Below, one piece after another: positions 50,345 through 58,448 of a stretch of DNA of 64,000 bases (position 1 is its first letter; each line of letters starts with the position of its first letter). The stretch lies in the NCBI RefSeq assembly GCF_900101885.1, contig NZ_FNAN01000012.1, positions 186,001-250,000 of the forward strand, written 5' to 3'. The DNA is from Dyadobacter soli. Its GTDB lineage: Bacteria > Bacteroidota > Bacteroidia > Cytophagales > Spirosomataceae. The notes beneath the pieces are model-generated. The model saw only the letters and a list, made by a program, of their open reading frames with translations, was not told the origin of the DNA and searched no databases. Both the position numbers and the translations under genes were made by a program.

Positions 50345-51409
50345 TTGGAAGCGAGAAAGATACTTTTGATAGAAGATAGTCCCGAAATGCGGGAAAATAC
50401 CGCCGAGATACTCGAACTCGCCAACTACGAGGTGCTCACCGCCCGAAATGGCAAGGAAGGCGTGCAACAGGCCGCCCAGCACCACCCCGACCTGATCATC
50501 TGCGACATTATGATGCCCGAGCTCGACGGCTATGGTGTGTTGCACATGCTTGGTAAAGACGAGCGAACTGCTTCCATTCCGTTCATCTTCCTTACCGCCA
50601 AAGCCGAGAAGGAGGATTACCGCAAAGGCATGACCATGGGCGCCGACGATTATCTGACCAAACCGTACGACGACGTGGAGCTGCTCAATGCCGTTGAAAT
50701 GCGCCTCAAAAAGAGCGACAGGCTGAAAAAGCAGTTCGAGCGCTCCGCCGACGGTTTCGACCAGTTTATCAAAGAAGCACAGGCATTTGACCCGATCGTG
50801 AAACTCGCGGAGGATAAGAAGGTGAAGGTTTTGAAGAAAAAAGAGACGATCTACACGGAAGGCAGCTTTCCTTCGCATGTATTTTTTCTCCAAAAAGGAA
50901 AGGTTAAGGCCTATAAATCAAACGAAAACGGCAAAGAATACATTACCGACCTGCTGAAAGAAGGCGAGTTCTTCGGCTACCTCGATCTGCTGCAAGGCGC
51001 GCCTTACGAAGAAACGGCCATTGCATTGGAGAGGTCGGAAGTGGCGATGATCCCGAAGGACGATTTCTTCAACCTGCTGCAAGGCAACCGCGAAGTGGCT
51101 TCCAAGTTTATCCGAATGCTGTCCAATGAGATCAAAGAGCGGGAAGAGCGGCTTTTGCAACTCGCATATAACTCTGTGCGCAAGCGCGTGGCGCAGGCAT
51201 TGGTAATGCTTGTACAGCGTTACCAGGAAGACCGCTCGAAGCCATTCTCCATGGCCGTCACCCGCGAGGACATTGCTTCCATGGTAGGCACCGCTACCGA
51301 AACCGTGATCCGTACGCTTTCCGACTTCAAAGACGAGCGCCTGGTAGATATGAAAGGCAGCCAGATCACCGTGCTGGAATACGAAAAACTGGCGCGGATG
51401 CGGAATTAA
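50345..51409 (+). CDS. Response regulator with cNMP-binding and Crp/FNR-type DNA-binding domains
   Basis: A protein of 354 residues starting at TTG 50345. Residues 1-120 are a receiver domain with the phospho-Asp at 54 (LIICDIMMPELDGYG) and Lys in LTKPYDD. Residues about 150-265 are a cyclic-nucleotide-binding-like fold (ETIYTEGSFPSHVFFLQKGK), and the end is a Crp-type helix-turn-helix (TREDIASMVGTATETVIRTL). There are no FNR cluster Cys residues. Phosphorylation by the adjacent PAS kinase would therefore replace direct oxygen sensing. It is the natural candidate for binding the FNR-like dyads upstream of ccoI, ccoS and hemN. Confidence 0.9.
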   Translation: MEARKILLIEDSPEMRENTAEILELANYEVLTARNGKEGVQQAAQHHPDLIICDIMMPELDGYGVLHMLGKDERTASIPFIFLTAKAEKEDYRKGMTMGADDYLTKPYDDVELLNAVEMRLKKSDRLKKQFERSADGFDQFIKEAQAFDPIVKLAEDKKVKVLKKKETIYTEGSFPSHVFFLQKGKVKAYKSNENGKEYITDLLKEGEFFGYLDLLQGAPYEETAIALERSEVAMIPKDDFFNLLQGNREVASKFIRMLSNEIKEREERLLQLAYNSVRKRVAQALVMLVQRYQEDRSKPFSMAVTREDIASMVGTATETVIRTLSDFKDERLVDMKGSQITVLEYEKLARMRN

Positions 51410-51533
51410 ATGCTACCTATTTTACCGATAATTAATCCAAAGTTTCCGGCCACTCATTCCCCGGTTTTGACGCAGAAATAGTTTATTTGCTTTTCCTAGT
51501 TTTAAGAATTACTTCATTAAAATCTTTCAAACT

Positions 51534-51719
51534 ATGGAACAAACAACGACTACGAAAACACAAGATACTGCGGATGTGAAAGCTCCCGAACAACGTCCGG
51601 GGCTTGTGCTTGATAATATTGCAGCACGGATGATGCAATCGCAGAGAGATATAGAGGCATACCGCCGTGGAGAAATGTCACAAGCTGAATTTGACGCACT
51701 TGGAATCAAATTCTACTGA
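51534..51719 (+). CDS. Small protein A1 of a duplicated gene pair
   Basis: A protein of 61 residues, no recognised family. The N-terminus is a Thr/Gln-rich linker; the conserved part, EQRPGLVLDNIAARMMQS, RDIEAYRRGEM and AEFDALGIKFY, is predicted helical. It has a paralog (A2) 709-745 bases downstream with 12 extra residues near the N-terminus. Its last 20 bases overlap the start of gene B1. The overlap suggests coupled translation and a functional pairing of A with B. Confidence 0.72.
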   Translation: MEQTTTTKTQDTADVKAPEQRPGLVLDNIAARMMQSQRDIEAYRRGEMSQAEFDALGIKFY

Positions 51720-52221
51720 CTTTTATCCCTACCAACAGAATGGTAGCTACTTTACCTTCACGACGGTGCAAGACATCGTTGTGAAGGTAAATTTATCCCA
51801 AGATCCCAGATTTTTCCCTGACAACCCTGAAATAGAGGAAGCTGTCAACTTCTTTATCGAAACCGACAAGCCTTCCATGGGTCTTGATATCCGGCTCAGA
51901 AATACTGTGCTGGATATCCTGTCCAATTTTTTGAAAGAAAAGGACCCTATCATCATTTACTATTGCGACCCACGCGACGGAAAGGGGTATTTGCGATATG
52001 CAAAATTCAATCGCTGGTTCAGTCTGATGAATAATCCGTCCATCGAGAAACAAGACAGACAAGTCATTGTAATAGATTTAAAGGTTGACGAAAATGAAAA
52101 TCTGATCAGATATGAACTCCCGGTCTATACATCTATACTGCTACGCAAAACGCACAAGGATTACGAGGTAGCGACCAAGCTGTTTCACTCCGGAAATATT
52201 GACAAGACAGGTAAGTTATGA
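51700..52221 (+). CDS. Unknown protein B1 of a duplicated gene pair (possibly DUF6169-like)
   Basis: A protein of 173 residues if it begins at the TTG at 51700 (MESNSTDFYPYQQNG); this start is conserved in the paralog B2 and gives both exactly the same length. A GTG at 51667 is possible but not conserved. The C-terminal two thirds (TVLDILSNFLKEKDPIIIYY, CDPRDGKGYLRYAKFNRWF, YELPVYTSILLRKTHKDYEV) resembles the DUF6169 family from memory. No signal peptide or membrane span, so cytoplasmic. The gene overlaps A1 by 20 bases. Confidence 0.72.
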   Translation: MESNSTDFYPYQQNGSYFTFTTVQDIVVKVNLSQDPRFFPDNPEIEEAVNFFIETDKPSMGLDIRLRNTVLDILSNFLKEKDPIIIYYCDPRDGKGYLRYAKFNRWFSLMNNPSIEKQDRQVIVIDLKVDENENLIRYELPVYTSILLRKTHKDYEVATKLFHSGNIDKTGKL

Positions 52222-52242
52222 TCACCTAAAATAATTCAAGCT

Positions 52243-52464
52243 ATGGAACAAGTAATACCAACCGAAGCAGGAGAAACCAAGCAAGCATTGCCAATTACAG
52301 ATTCACCGGAAGCTGCCAAAACAACCACTCCCGAACAACGTCCGGGGCTTGTGCTTGATAATATTGCAGCACGGATGATGCAAACGAGAAGGGACATAGA
52401 TGCATATAACAGGGGTGAAATGACAAAAGCCGAACTTGAAGCACTTGGAATCAAACTTTTCTGA
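52243..52464 (+). CDS. Small protein A2, paralog of A1
   Basis: A protein of 73 residues. After a variable N-terminal linker it has EQRPGLVLDNIAARMMQT, RRDIDAYNRGEM and AELEALGIKLF, nearly the same as A1. It starts 22 bases after B1 with the same TTCAA-CTATGGAACAA context as A1, and overlaps B2 by 20 bases. Confidence 0.72.
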   Translation: MEQVIPTEAGETKQALPITDSPEAAKTTTPEQRPGLVLDNIAARMMQTRRDIDAYNRGEMTKAELEALGIKLF

Positions 52465-52966
52465 CGCTTACGCCTACACCAGATTGGGGGAGCGCTATAA
52501 GTTTTTGACCGACCAGAATATCGTCGTTACCGTCGATCTATCCCGGGATACGAGGTATTTCCCTGACAACCCGGAAATTGCCCCAGCCTGCAATTTCTTT
52601 ATCGAAACGGACAAGCCTTCCATGGGTCTTGATATCCGGCTCAGAAATACTGTGCTGGATATCCTGTCCAATTTTTTGAAAGAAAAGGACCCTATCATCA
52701 TTTACTATTGCGACCCACGTGACGGAAAGGGGTATTTGCGATATGCAAAATTCAATCGGTGGTTCAGCCTGATGAATGATCCGTCCATCGAGAAACAAGA
52801 CAGGCAAGTCATTGTAGTAGATTTGAAGGTTGACGAAAATGAAAATCTGATTCGATATGAATTGCCGGTCTATACATCTATACTGCTGCGCAAAACGCAC
52901 AAGGATTACGAGGTAGCGACCAGGCTGTTTCACTCCGGAGATATTGACAAGACAGGTAAGTTATAA
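52445..52966 (+). CDS. Unknown protein B2, paralog of B1
   Basis: A protein of 173 residues from the TTG at 52445, the position equivalent to the B1 start; a TTG 9 bases earlier is also open. Its C-terminal 121 residues differ from B1 in only four positions, all conservative (Asn/Asp, Ile/Val, Lys/Arg, Asn/Asp). The N-terminal 50 residues (SDAYAYTRLGERYKFLTDQN) are clearly different from B1, so the variable part is the N-terminal region. It is convergent with the next gene, 11 bases apart. Confidence 0.72.
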   Translation: MESNFSDAYAYTRLGERYKFLTDQNIVVTVDLSRDTRYFPDNPEIAPACNFFIETDKPSMGLDIRLRNTVLDILSNFLKEKDPIIIYYCDPRDGKGYLRYAKFNRWFSLMNDPSIEKQDRQVIVVDLKVDENENLIRYELPVYTSILLRKTHKDYEVATRLFHSGDIDKTGKL

Positions 52967-52977
52967 ACGTATCCGGC

Positions 52978-54777
52978 TCATGCTACACGGACAAGAGTGG
53001 GAAGTTGTGATAATCTTGCTTCAATCACTTCCAGCTGCGCCATCATCTCCTGCCGGTAGGCCACAGTCTGATTGGTTATTTCCGGAATCATTTTTTTGTA
53101 GTAATTGATTCCTTCCAGCAGGTTTGCGCGGAATTTCGAAAAGTACTTTTCCTTCTTATCACTCAATGCGACCGCATGTCGGTCGATGTCCTCTTTGAGG
53201 TAATCCACATACAGGTTGAGCTCGTTGATGAACATATTGGGCCGCAGGTGTTTGGCTAGCAAATCGATTTTACCGTAAATGTGCCCTACCATTTCTTCCA
53301 GCGAATAAATTCCTGAAAAGAATGCCAGATTTGGCCCTGGGCAAATCGCTACTGCTTTGTTTTCACGTGGTTTTATCAGATTGCTTTTGATGAGTGCGGA
53401 GGTGCTTAATCCCTCGCACAGGCAGAGTTTTTCGGTGACTGCGTCGATCTGCGTTTGCAGGTCGGCGGGCTGTGGGTCCTGCGCGAGTAATTGTTTGATT
53501 TTCAGATTCTGATATTCCCGCGAGGCCGTGCAGATCGGCTCCTTGGTGAATTCGGTATTCGAGACAAGGTAGCGCTTGTTGCACGGACTGCCGGGGCGGC
53601 CCTTGGCAATGCGTTCCAGGCGCTGTTTTTCGGCACTACTATTTTTGAAATTATTAAAAAGCACGCCCAACGGGGATGAATCGCTCACATAATAAGCATC
53701 GCTACCCGCATTGGCCAGCTCGTTGAGCGTATCCTTGTCGACATTGGTCACTTCCGGAACGAGCAGGAACGGGCTCCCCCAACCCGTGGCTTCAATGCCG
53801 TAATGTTCCAGCAAAAAGGCATTCTCGGCCGCGGTACCAATGCCACCTTGCACGGATATGCGTGTGCGGGGCGCACGTACGAGCGCGATACCCTTATTTC
53901 CAAGCGCGGATTCGTATAGCGCCAGCAATTCGGTAAGCATTTCGCCGCGACGATTTTTGAATTCTTCCAAAACAGGTCCCAGCAGGTTGCCTTCCGTTGC
54001 AAACGCATGGCCACCGCAGTTCAGCCCCGATTCAATGCGGAATTCGGAAACCCAGATGCCTTTCTTCGCCAGAAACTTGGCCTGGATCAGCGCCGAACGG
54101 TAGTCGCTCACTTTGAGGACCACTTTTTTACGAAAATTTCCTTCCCGGTCTGGAAAAAAGTCGGCAAAAGCTTCGAGATAGCTGTACAAATGCGGGTTCA
54201 TGCCGGCGGACAGAATGATCGACGACGACAATTGGCTTAATGCAAACCCGCGCAACGCGGCCAGCGCGTCGGTATAAATATCATCGAGCAGGTTCCCTTC
54301 GGCATCGGTATTCATTTTATCGACTTTCGACATGATATTCACGTCGATAGCACCCGCCACCATTTGCTCCCGCAGCGCATCCGCTGCACTACCCTTCTCA
54401 GCTCCGTCGGGCATCGCAAGCAAAGCTTCATACCGTATTTTCAGCTCCGAACCAGCCGGTAACAGGCTGAAATACCGATCGATATCATTCCCTGACCCGA
54501 AAGACTGGCTTTTCAGTTTGTCAAATTCTTCTGTTACGATGCGGTGCATCAGATCGAGATAGGCGGTAATCCTGCGGGCGCGGTAATCCGGCTCGGATTT
54601 TTTAATGGCAGTATCATTCTCGCCATGCTTACGTGCGTAATGCAAGCGCATACGCTCGATCAGCTCGTCGTCGACAATGGAAGCGACGGACGATATGCCG
54701 TATTTGGCGACTTTAATGGGGGTATCGATGGAATATCCCAGCCCTAGGACCGGAATATGAAATGTATGCGGCATCAT
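52978..54777 (-). CDS. Conserved protein with nitronate-monooxygenase-like (FMN TIM-barrel) features
   Basis: A protein of 599 residues from the ATG at 54777 (MMPHTFHIPVLGLGYSID); further upstream codons add nothing recognisable. Blocks such as HIPVLGLGYSIDTPIKVAKY, LKVSDYRSALIQAKFLAK, ESGLNCGGHAFATEGNLLGP, ISVQGGIGTAAENAFL and GWGSPFLLVPEVTN resemble the FMN-binding TIM barrel of 2-nitropropane dioxygenase/nitronate monooxygenase. It is much longer than those enzymes (about 350 residues). Cys-rich stretches (GSPCNKRYL, EKLCLCEG, AICPGPN) may bind metal. A widely conserved Bacteroidetes protein of unknown role; the family name is an inference. Confidence 0.7.
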   Translation of the reverse strand: MMPHTFHIPVLGLGYSIDTPIKVAKYGISSVASIVDDELIERMRLHYARKHGENDTAIKKSEPDYRARRITAYLDLMHRIVTEEFDKLKSQSFGSGNDIDRYFSLLPAGSELKIRYEALLAMPDGAEKGSAADALREQMVAGAIDVNIMSKVDKMNTDAEGNLLDDIYTDALAALRGFALSQLSSSIILSAGMNPHLYSYLEAFADFFPDREGNFRKKVVLKVSDYRSALIQAKFLAKKGIWVSEFRIESGLNCGGHAFATEGNLLGPVLEEFKNRRGEMLTELLALYESALGNKGIALVRAPRTRISVQGGIGTAAENAFLLEHYGIEATGWGSPFLLVPEVTNVDKDTLNELANAGSDAYYVSDSSPLGVLFNNFKNSSAEKQRLERIAKGRPGSPCNKRYLVSNTEFTKEPICTASREYQNLKIKQLLAQDPQPADLQTQIDAVTEKLCLCEGLSTSALIKSNLIKPRENKAVAICPGPNLAFFSGIYSLEEMVGHIYGKIDLLAKHLRPNMFINELNLYVDYLKEDIDRHAVALSDKKEKYFSKFRANLLEGINYYKKMIPEITNQTVAYRQEMMAQLEVIEARLSQLPTLVRVA

Positions 54778-54883
54778 GTGGATGAGGTCTTGATAAGTCA
54801 TCCAAAAGTACGCGGCCGCCACCGCCGGAAAACTGACGTCGCTTAGCTACGATACTGAGAAACGTCATGCCCCCGCGAATGCA

Positions 54884-55279
54884 TCATTTCTTTTTGGCTT
54901 TCTGTGGCTTCGATGCCTCCGCAAGCTCATTTTCCTTCATTCGGTATTGAACAATCCGCCTGATAAGGTCGAGCGGCAGCGGGTCCTTGTCCGGCAGTTG
55001 GAGCGCCGATTTGCTCATTTTATATTTGGAAAGCTCCTCTTTGAACTCGTCCAGCAATGCCTGGCTGTATGGATATGAAAGGGAAATGTGGTTTGTCGCC
55101 GCCGAATAGTAAATCAAAAACCCGAAATGCTTGTAAGCCGGAATCTGGTAGCTGATCACCTCCTCGGCATCAGGTGCCGCCTCACGGATCGTTTTAAGGA
55201 TGGCCGCCAGCCGCTCCTTCTTCTCGCCCTGAAACGTATCATGGTATTCGTCGACGGACTTGAAATCTGTTTTTGCCAT
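54884..55279 (-). CDS. DUF1801 (YdhG-like) protein
   Basis: A protein of 131 residues from the ATG at 55279 (MAKTDFKSVDEYHDTFQG). The block AAPDAEEVISYQIPAYKHFG, followed by LIYYSAATNHISLSYP and the end LPLDLIRRIVQYRMKEN, is that of the DUF1801/YdhG family, which includes the iron chaperone Fra-like fold. The Lys-rich tail (KPQKAKKK) is often seen. Function unknown. Confidence 0.88.
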   Translation of the reverse strand: MAKTDFKSVDEYHDTFQGEKKERLAAILKTIREAAPDAEEVISYQIPAYKHFGFLIYYSAATNHISLSYPYSQALLDEFKEELSKYKMSKSALQLPDKDPLPLDLIRRIVQYRMKENELAEASKPQKAKKK

Positions 55280-55390
55280 GTCTTTTCGGGTTTTAAAAGT
55301 GGATTTGTTAGTCAAAGTACTGCCGGAGCCGCATTTAACCGGCTCGCCCTGCTAATTTAACCATTTGGCTATAAGAACATAAGGCTAATG

Positions 55391-57517
55391 CTAGTTACTC
55401 CGCGCTCCGCGGCTAAATACCGACGCTAACACCGACAAAAACTCCTTCTCGGAAAAGGGCTTACCCAAGACGCCGTTAATGCCGAGACCGGCATAGAAAT
55501 CCTTGTCGCGGTCGGAAAGGTCGCCGGTGAAACCGATTACCGGCGTGGATGCTTTTTGGTGGTCAGCATTGCTGCGTATTTGGCGGGTCAGCTCGGAGCC
55601 GTCCATTCCCGGCATGTTAATGTCGGTGATAACGAGGTCGTAAGCTTGCTTTTCGAACAGTTCGAGGGCATCGTCACCTGAGCGAACGAGGTTAAATGTG
55701 AGGCCGTGCTTTTCGAGTAACCTGCTCATCAGTACGAGGTTCAGCTTGGTATCGTCGGCTACGAGCACTTTTTTGCCCCGTAAATCGACTTGCGCGACTT
55801 CCCGGACCTGCATTGGGACGGTTTTTTGCTTTTCGGCCACCTGCATCGGAATGGCTATCCTGAACTCCGACCCCTTTCCCAGCACACTTTCGACCGAAAT
55901 CTTGCCTCCGTGCAGCTCCACGATCCGCTTGCATATCGCCAGTCCGAGGCCGGTACCCTGCTTCCCTACCGACCCGCCTTCGATCTGGCTAAAATCTTCA
56001 AATATTTCCTTCAAATGCTCTTGCGCAATGCCTATACCGGAGTCCTTGACCCTGATTTTCAAGCATTTTTTCTGTCCTTCGGCACTTTCCAGGGCCGTTT
56101 CAACCAACACCTTACCCAGTGCCGGCGTAAATTTGACCGCATTACTCAACAGATTGATCAACACCTGCTTGATCCGGAATTCATCGCCTTCCAGGCATAC
56201 CTGCGGGCCGATGTCGATTTTGGACACAATTTCAATATTCTTTTCCCCCGCCAGAACGCTCATCAATGCAACTACCTCGTTCACCAGCGCAACCGGGTTG
56301 AATGTCTGGTATTGCAGCGTCAGTTTGCCCCTTTCGAGCTTGGAAAAATCGAGCAGGTCATTCACGAGCGTCTGCAAAATCCGTGATGAGCTCTGGATAG
56401 CGTCGACGCTCTCCTTCATCTGGCCATCGAGGCGATCCGAGTCCATGAGTTGCGAAAACCCGATGATCGCATTGAGCGGCGTCCTGATCTCATGGGTAAC
56501 CTGAGCCAGAAACTCCCCTTTCTTCCTCGCGGCCTCGGTGGCCAACGAGGCATATTTGACGATCGTCACGTCGTTGCGGTACAGTTTGACGAGGTTACGG
56601 ATAATAATGATGGTCATCAGCAATACCACCATGGCGCCGGCCCAGAAAAGATGGTTAACCTCCTCAAACTTATCGGACGTCTCGGTCAGCAGTACGCGCC
56701 TGAACTCCCTGGCCTTTTCTTCTTCGGCCGCTTTCAATGATTTAAGGGTTAGCTGCAAATTAGCAAACAGCTCTCCGTTCAGGAACAGCAGCCTTTGCTC
56801 GGCTTCGTTCAGCTGTCTCTTTACCCGGTTGTATTCGTCATAGCGGCTCAGATCGAGCTCGCGCGCAAGCAGGTAGGGCATTACCAGCGAATCGCGCTGG
56901 ATGATCACCTTCGTTTTTTGCCTGGTACCTTCATCGTCCTGTTTGTTCTTGATCGCATCGGCAAGCCTTTTGAAAAGCCCGCGCTTCTTCTTTTTGGTGT
57001 CGTCCTCGACAATCGAATCGACTTTTGAAGTTTTTTTAACGCGAATGGGCGATGGCTTGGGCTTGGATTGCTCCTGCTGGATTTGCTCGCTACGCTGGAC
57101 TGAAAGGGCAAAAAGACTGTCTACCAGGATCTTCATCCGGATAAACTCTTCGTTCCTTTCGCGTTTGCTTTCCATGAGCCCCGACAACGCCGAAGGCCGG
57201 TTAGCACGCTCGGTTTCAAACTCGGTAAGGATCCTGGAAACGGTTTGAAGCTGGCCGGTGAATGCCGTGAGGTACGCCGAATCCTGCGTTATGATGAAAA
57301 GGCGGCTGTTGTTCTCCGCCACGTACAGGAGCGAAATACAGGTATCGACCTTCTGGTAGCCATTCATATCCCTGCTGAGCTCCTGAATATTCTCGCGGAT
57401 CGTCTGCGATTTGCCGCGCGTAAGCAAGAGCATGAAAACGAATGATCCGAGAATGACGACCAGCAGGATAGTCCAGACAAAAAATGCCCTGGATAGAGTA
57501 CGGAAAGGAAATTTCAT
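55391..57517 (-). CDS. Hybrid sensor histidine kinase with C-terminal receiver
   Basis: A protein of 708 residues from the ATG at 57517 (MKFPFRTLSRAFFVWTILLV). Two membrane spans (about 10-32 and 300-320) enclose a periplasmic region of about 270 residues containing a helical sensor and an unusual Lys-rich stretch. Then come HisKA (THEIRTPLNAIIGFSQL), HATPase (NLLSNAVKFTP, DSGIGIAQEHL, GTGLGLAIC) and a receiver domain with DLVITDINMPGMDG. No HPt domain is present, so phosphate must leave to a separate protein. No partner gene is adjacent. Confidence 0.92.
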   Translation of the reverse strand: MKFPFRTLSRAFFVWTILLVVILGSFVFMLLLTRGKSQTIRENIQELSRDMNGYQKVDTCISLLYVAENNSRLFIITQDSAYLTAFTGQLQTVSRILTEFETERANRPSALSGLMESKRERNEEFIRMKILVDSLFALSVQRSEQIQQEQSKPKPSPIRVKKTSKVDSIVEDDTKKKKRGLFKRLADAIKNKQDDEGTRQKTKVIIQRDSLVMPYLLARELDLSRYDEYNRVKRQLNEAEQRLLFLNGELFANLQLTLKSLKAAEEEKAREFRRVLLTETSDKFEEVNHLFWAGAMVVLLMTIIIIRNLVKLYRNDVTIVKYASLATEAARKKGEFLAQVTHEIRTPLNAIIGFSQLMDSDRLDGQMKESVDAIQSSSRILQTLVNDLLDFSKLERGKLTLQYQTFNPVALVNEVVALMSVLAGEKNIEIVSKIDIGPQVCLEGDEFRIKQVLINLLSNAVKFTPALGKVLVETALESAEGQKKCLKIRVKDSGIGIAQEHLKEIFEDFSQIEGGSVGKQGTGLGLAICKRIVELHGGKISVESVLGKGSEFRIAIPMQVAEKQKTVPMQVREVAQVDLRGKKVLVADDTKLNLVLMSRLLEKHGLTFNLVRSGDDALELFEKQAYDLVITDINMPGMDGSELTRQIRSNADHQKASTPVIGFTGDLSDRDKDFYAGLGINGVLGKPFSEKEFLSVLASVFSRGARSN

Positions 57518-57647
57518 CCGGAAAACCGAGATTTTGAGGGTTGGTTTATAACAAAGGTAAATAAGCGGATACAAAACACTGCCATGCCTGCCGCCTTATA
57601 TTTAATCTACCTAACCCCTGGAATCAGTTACACTTTCATCCTTCCGC

Positions 57648-58415
57648 TTATGTTTCGAGCCACGCTTTAAATGCCGGAGCCTTGTCGCGGCTCACGACAA
57701 CCTCCTGCGATGTCGTCGGTCGAAGTTCTATTTTGAGTTTACCATTGAAATAGGTGTGTATCTTCTGAATGGCGTCGATGCGGGCAATAAACTGGCGGTT
57801 GAGGCGAAAAAAATTCATCGGGTCCACCAGCGATTCCAGCTCTTCCAGCTTGTAATCCACCAGGTATTGCCGGCCGTCCGTCGCGACGAGACATGCCATT
57901 TCATTGGCGGTGTAAAAATAGGCGACCTGCTCCTGGTTGATCGGGATCAGTTGCTCTCCGTTTTTTACCAAAAAGCGCGTTTTGAACGGCCTTTTCGTCA
58001 TTTCGAGGCTATCGAGCAATGTTTCCACCTTCCTGGCATAAGCTTTCGGCGAAAAATCTTCGCGGATATTCTCGTATTTGCGGATCGCCTCCGCCAGTTC
58101 GGGCGCTTTGATGGGTTTCAGAAGATAATCAATGCTTTTGACACGAAATGCCTTGATCGCGTATTCGTCGTAAGAAGTTGTGAAAATGATCGGGCTATGC
58201 GCCGGAAATTCCTCGAATATCTGGAAGCTCAGGCCGTCGGCAAGCTGAATGTCGGAAAAAATAAGGTCGACATGCTCTGCATTTGCAAACCATTTCCGGC
58301 CAGCTTCGACACTTTCCAGCACCGCAACCACTTCCATGCGCGGATCGAGTTTTTTGATCAGCTTTTCCAGCCTTTCCGCGGCCGGATATTCGTCTTCAAT
58401 GATCAGTATTTTCAT
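57648..58415 (-). CDS. LytTR-family response regulator
   Basis: A protein of 255 residues from the ATG at 58415 (MKILIIEDEYPAAERLEKLI). The receiver domain has its phospho-Asp at 55 (LIFSDIQLADG) and Lys in LLKPIKAPEL; the LytTR DNA-binding domain covers about 150-255 (NGEQLIPINQEQVAYFY, MNFFRLNRQFIARIDAI). An in-frame ATG 10 codons upstream is possible. It is co-transcribed with the sensor kinase 33 bases upstream. Confidence 0.92.
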   Translation of the reverse strand: MKILIIEDEYPAAERLEKLIKKLDPRMEVVAVLESVEAGRKWFANAEHVDLIFSDIQLADGLSFQIFEEFPAHSPIIFTTSYDEYAIKAFRVKSIDYLLKPIKAPELAEAIRKYENIREDFSPKAYARKVETLLDSLEMTKRPFKTRFLVKNGEQLIPINQEQVAYFYTANEMACLVATDGRQYLVDYKLEELESLVDPMNFFRLNRQFIARIDAIQKIHTYFNGKLKIELRPTTSQEVVVSRDKAPAFKAWLET

Positions 58416-58448
58416 AGTAATCGGGCGGTAATGCCCTGGTGTCATCGT

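Larger units (their letters stand above)
51534..52966 (+). repeat. 745-bp tandem duplication of the A-B gene pair
   Basis: The conserved stretch CCCGAACAACGTCCGGGGCT occurs at 51585 and 52330, and the two B genes end at 52221 and 52966: both offsets are 745. From about 51855 onward the copies differ at about 16 of 364 positions by eye count, mostly silent. The first third of gene B is much more diverged, and A2 has 36 extra bases near its start. Confidence 0.9.
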
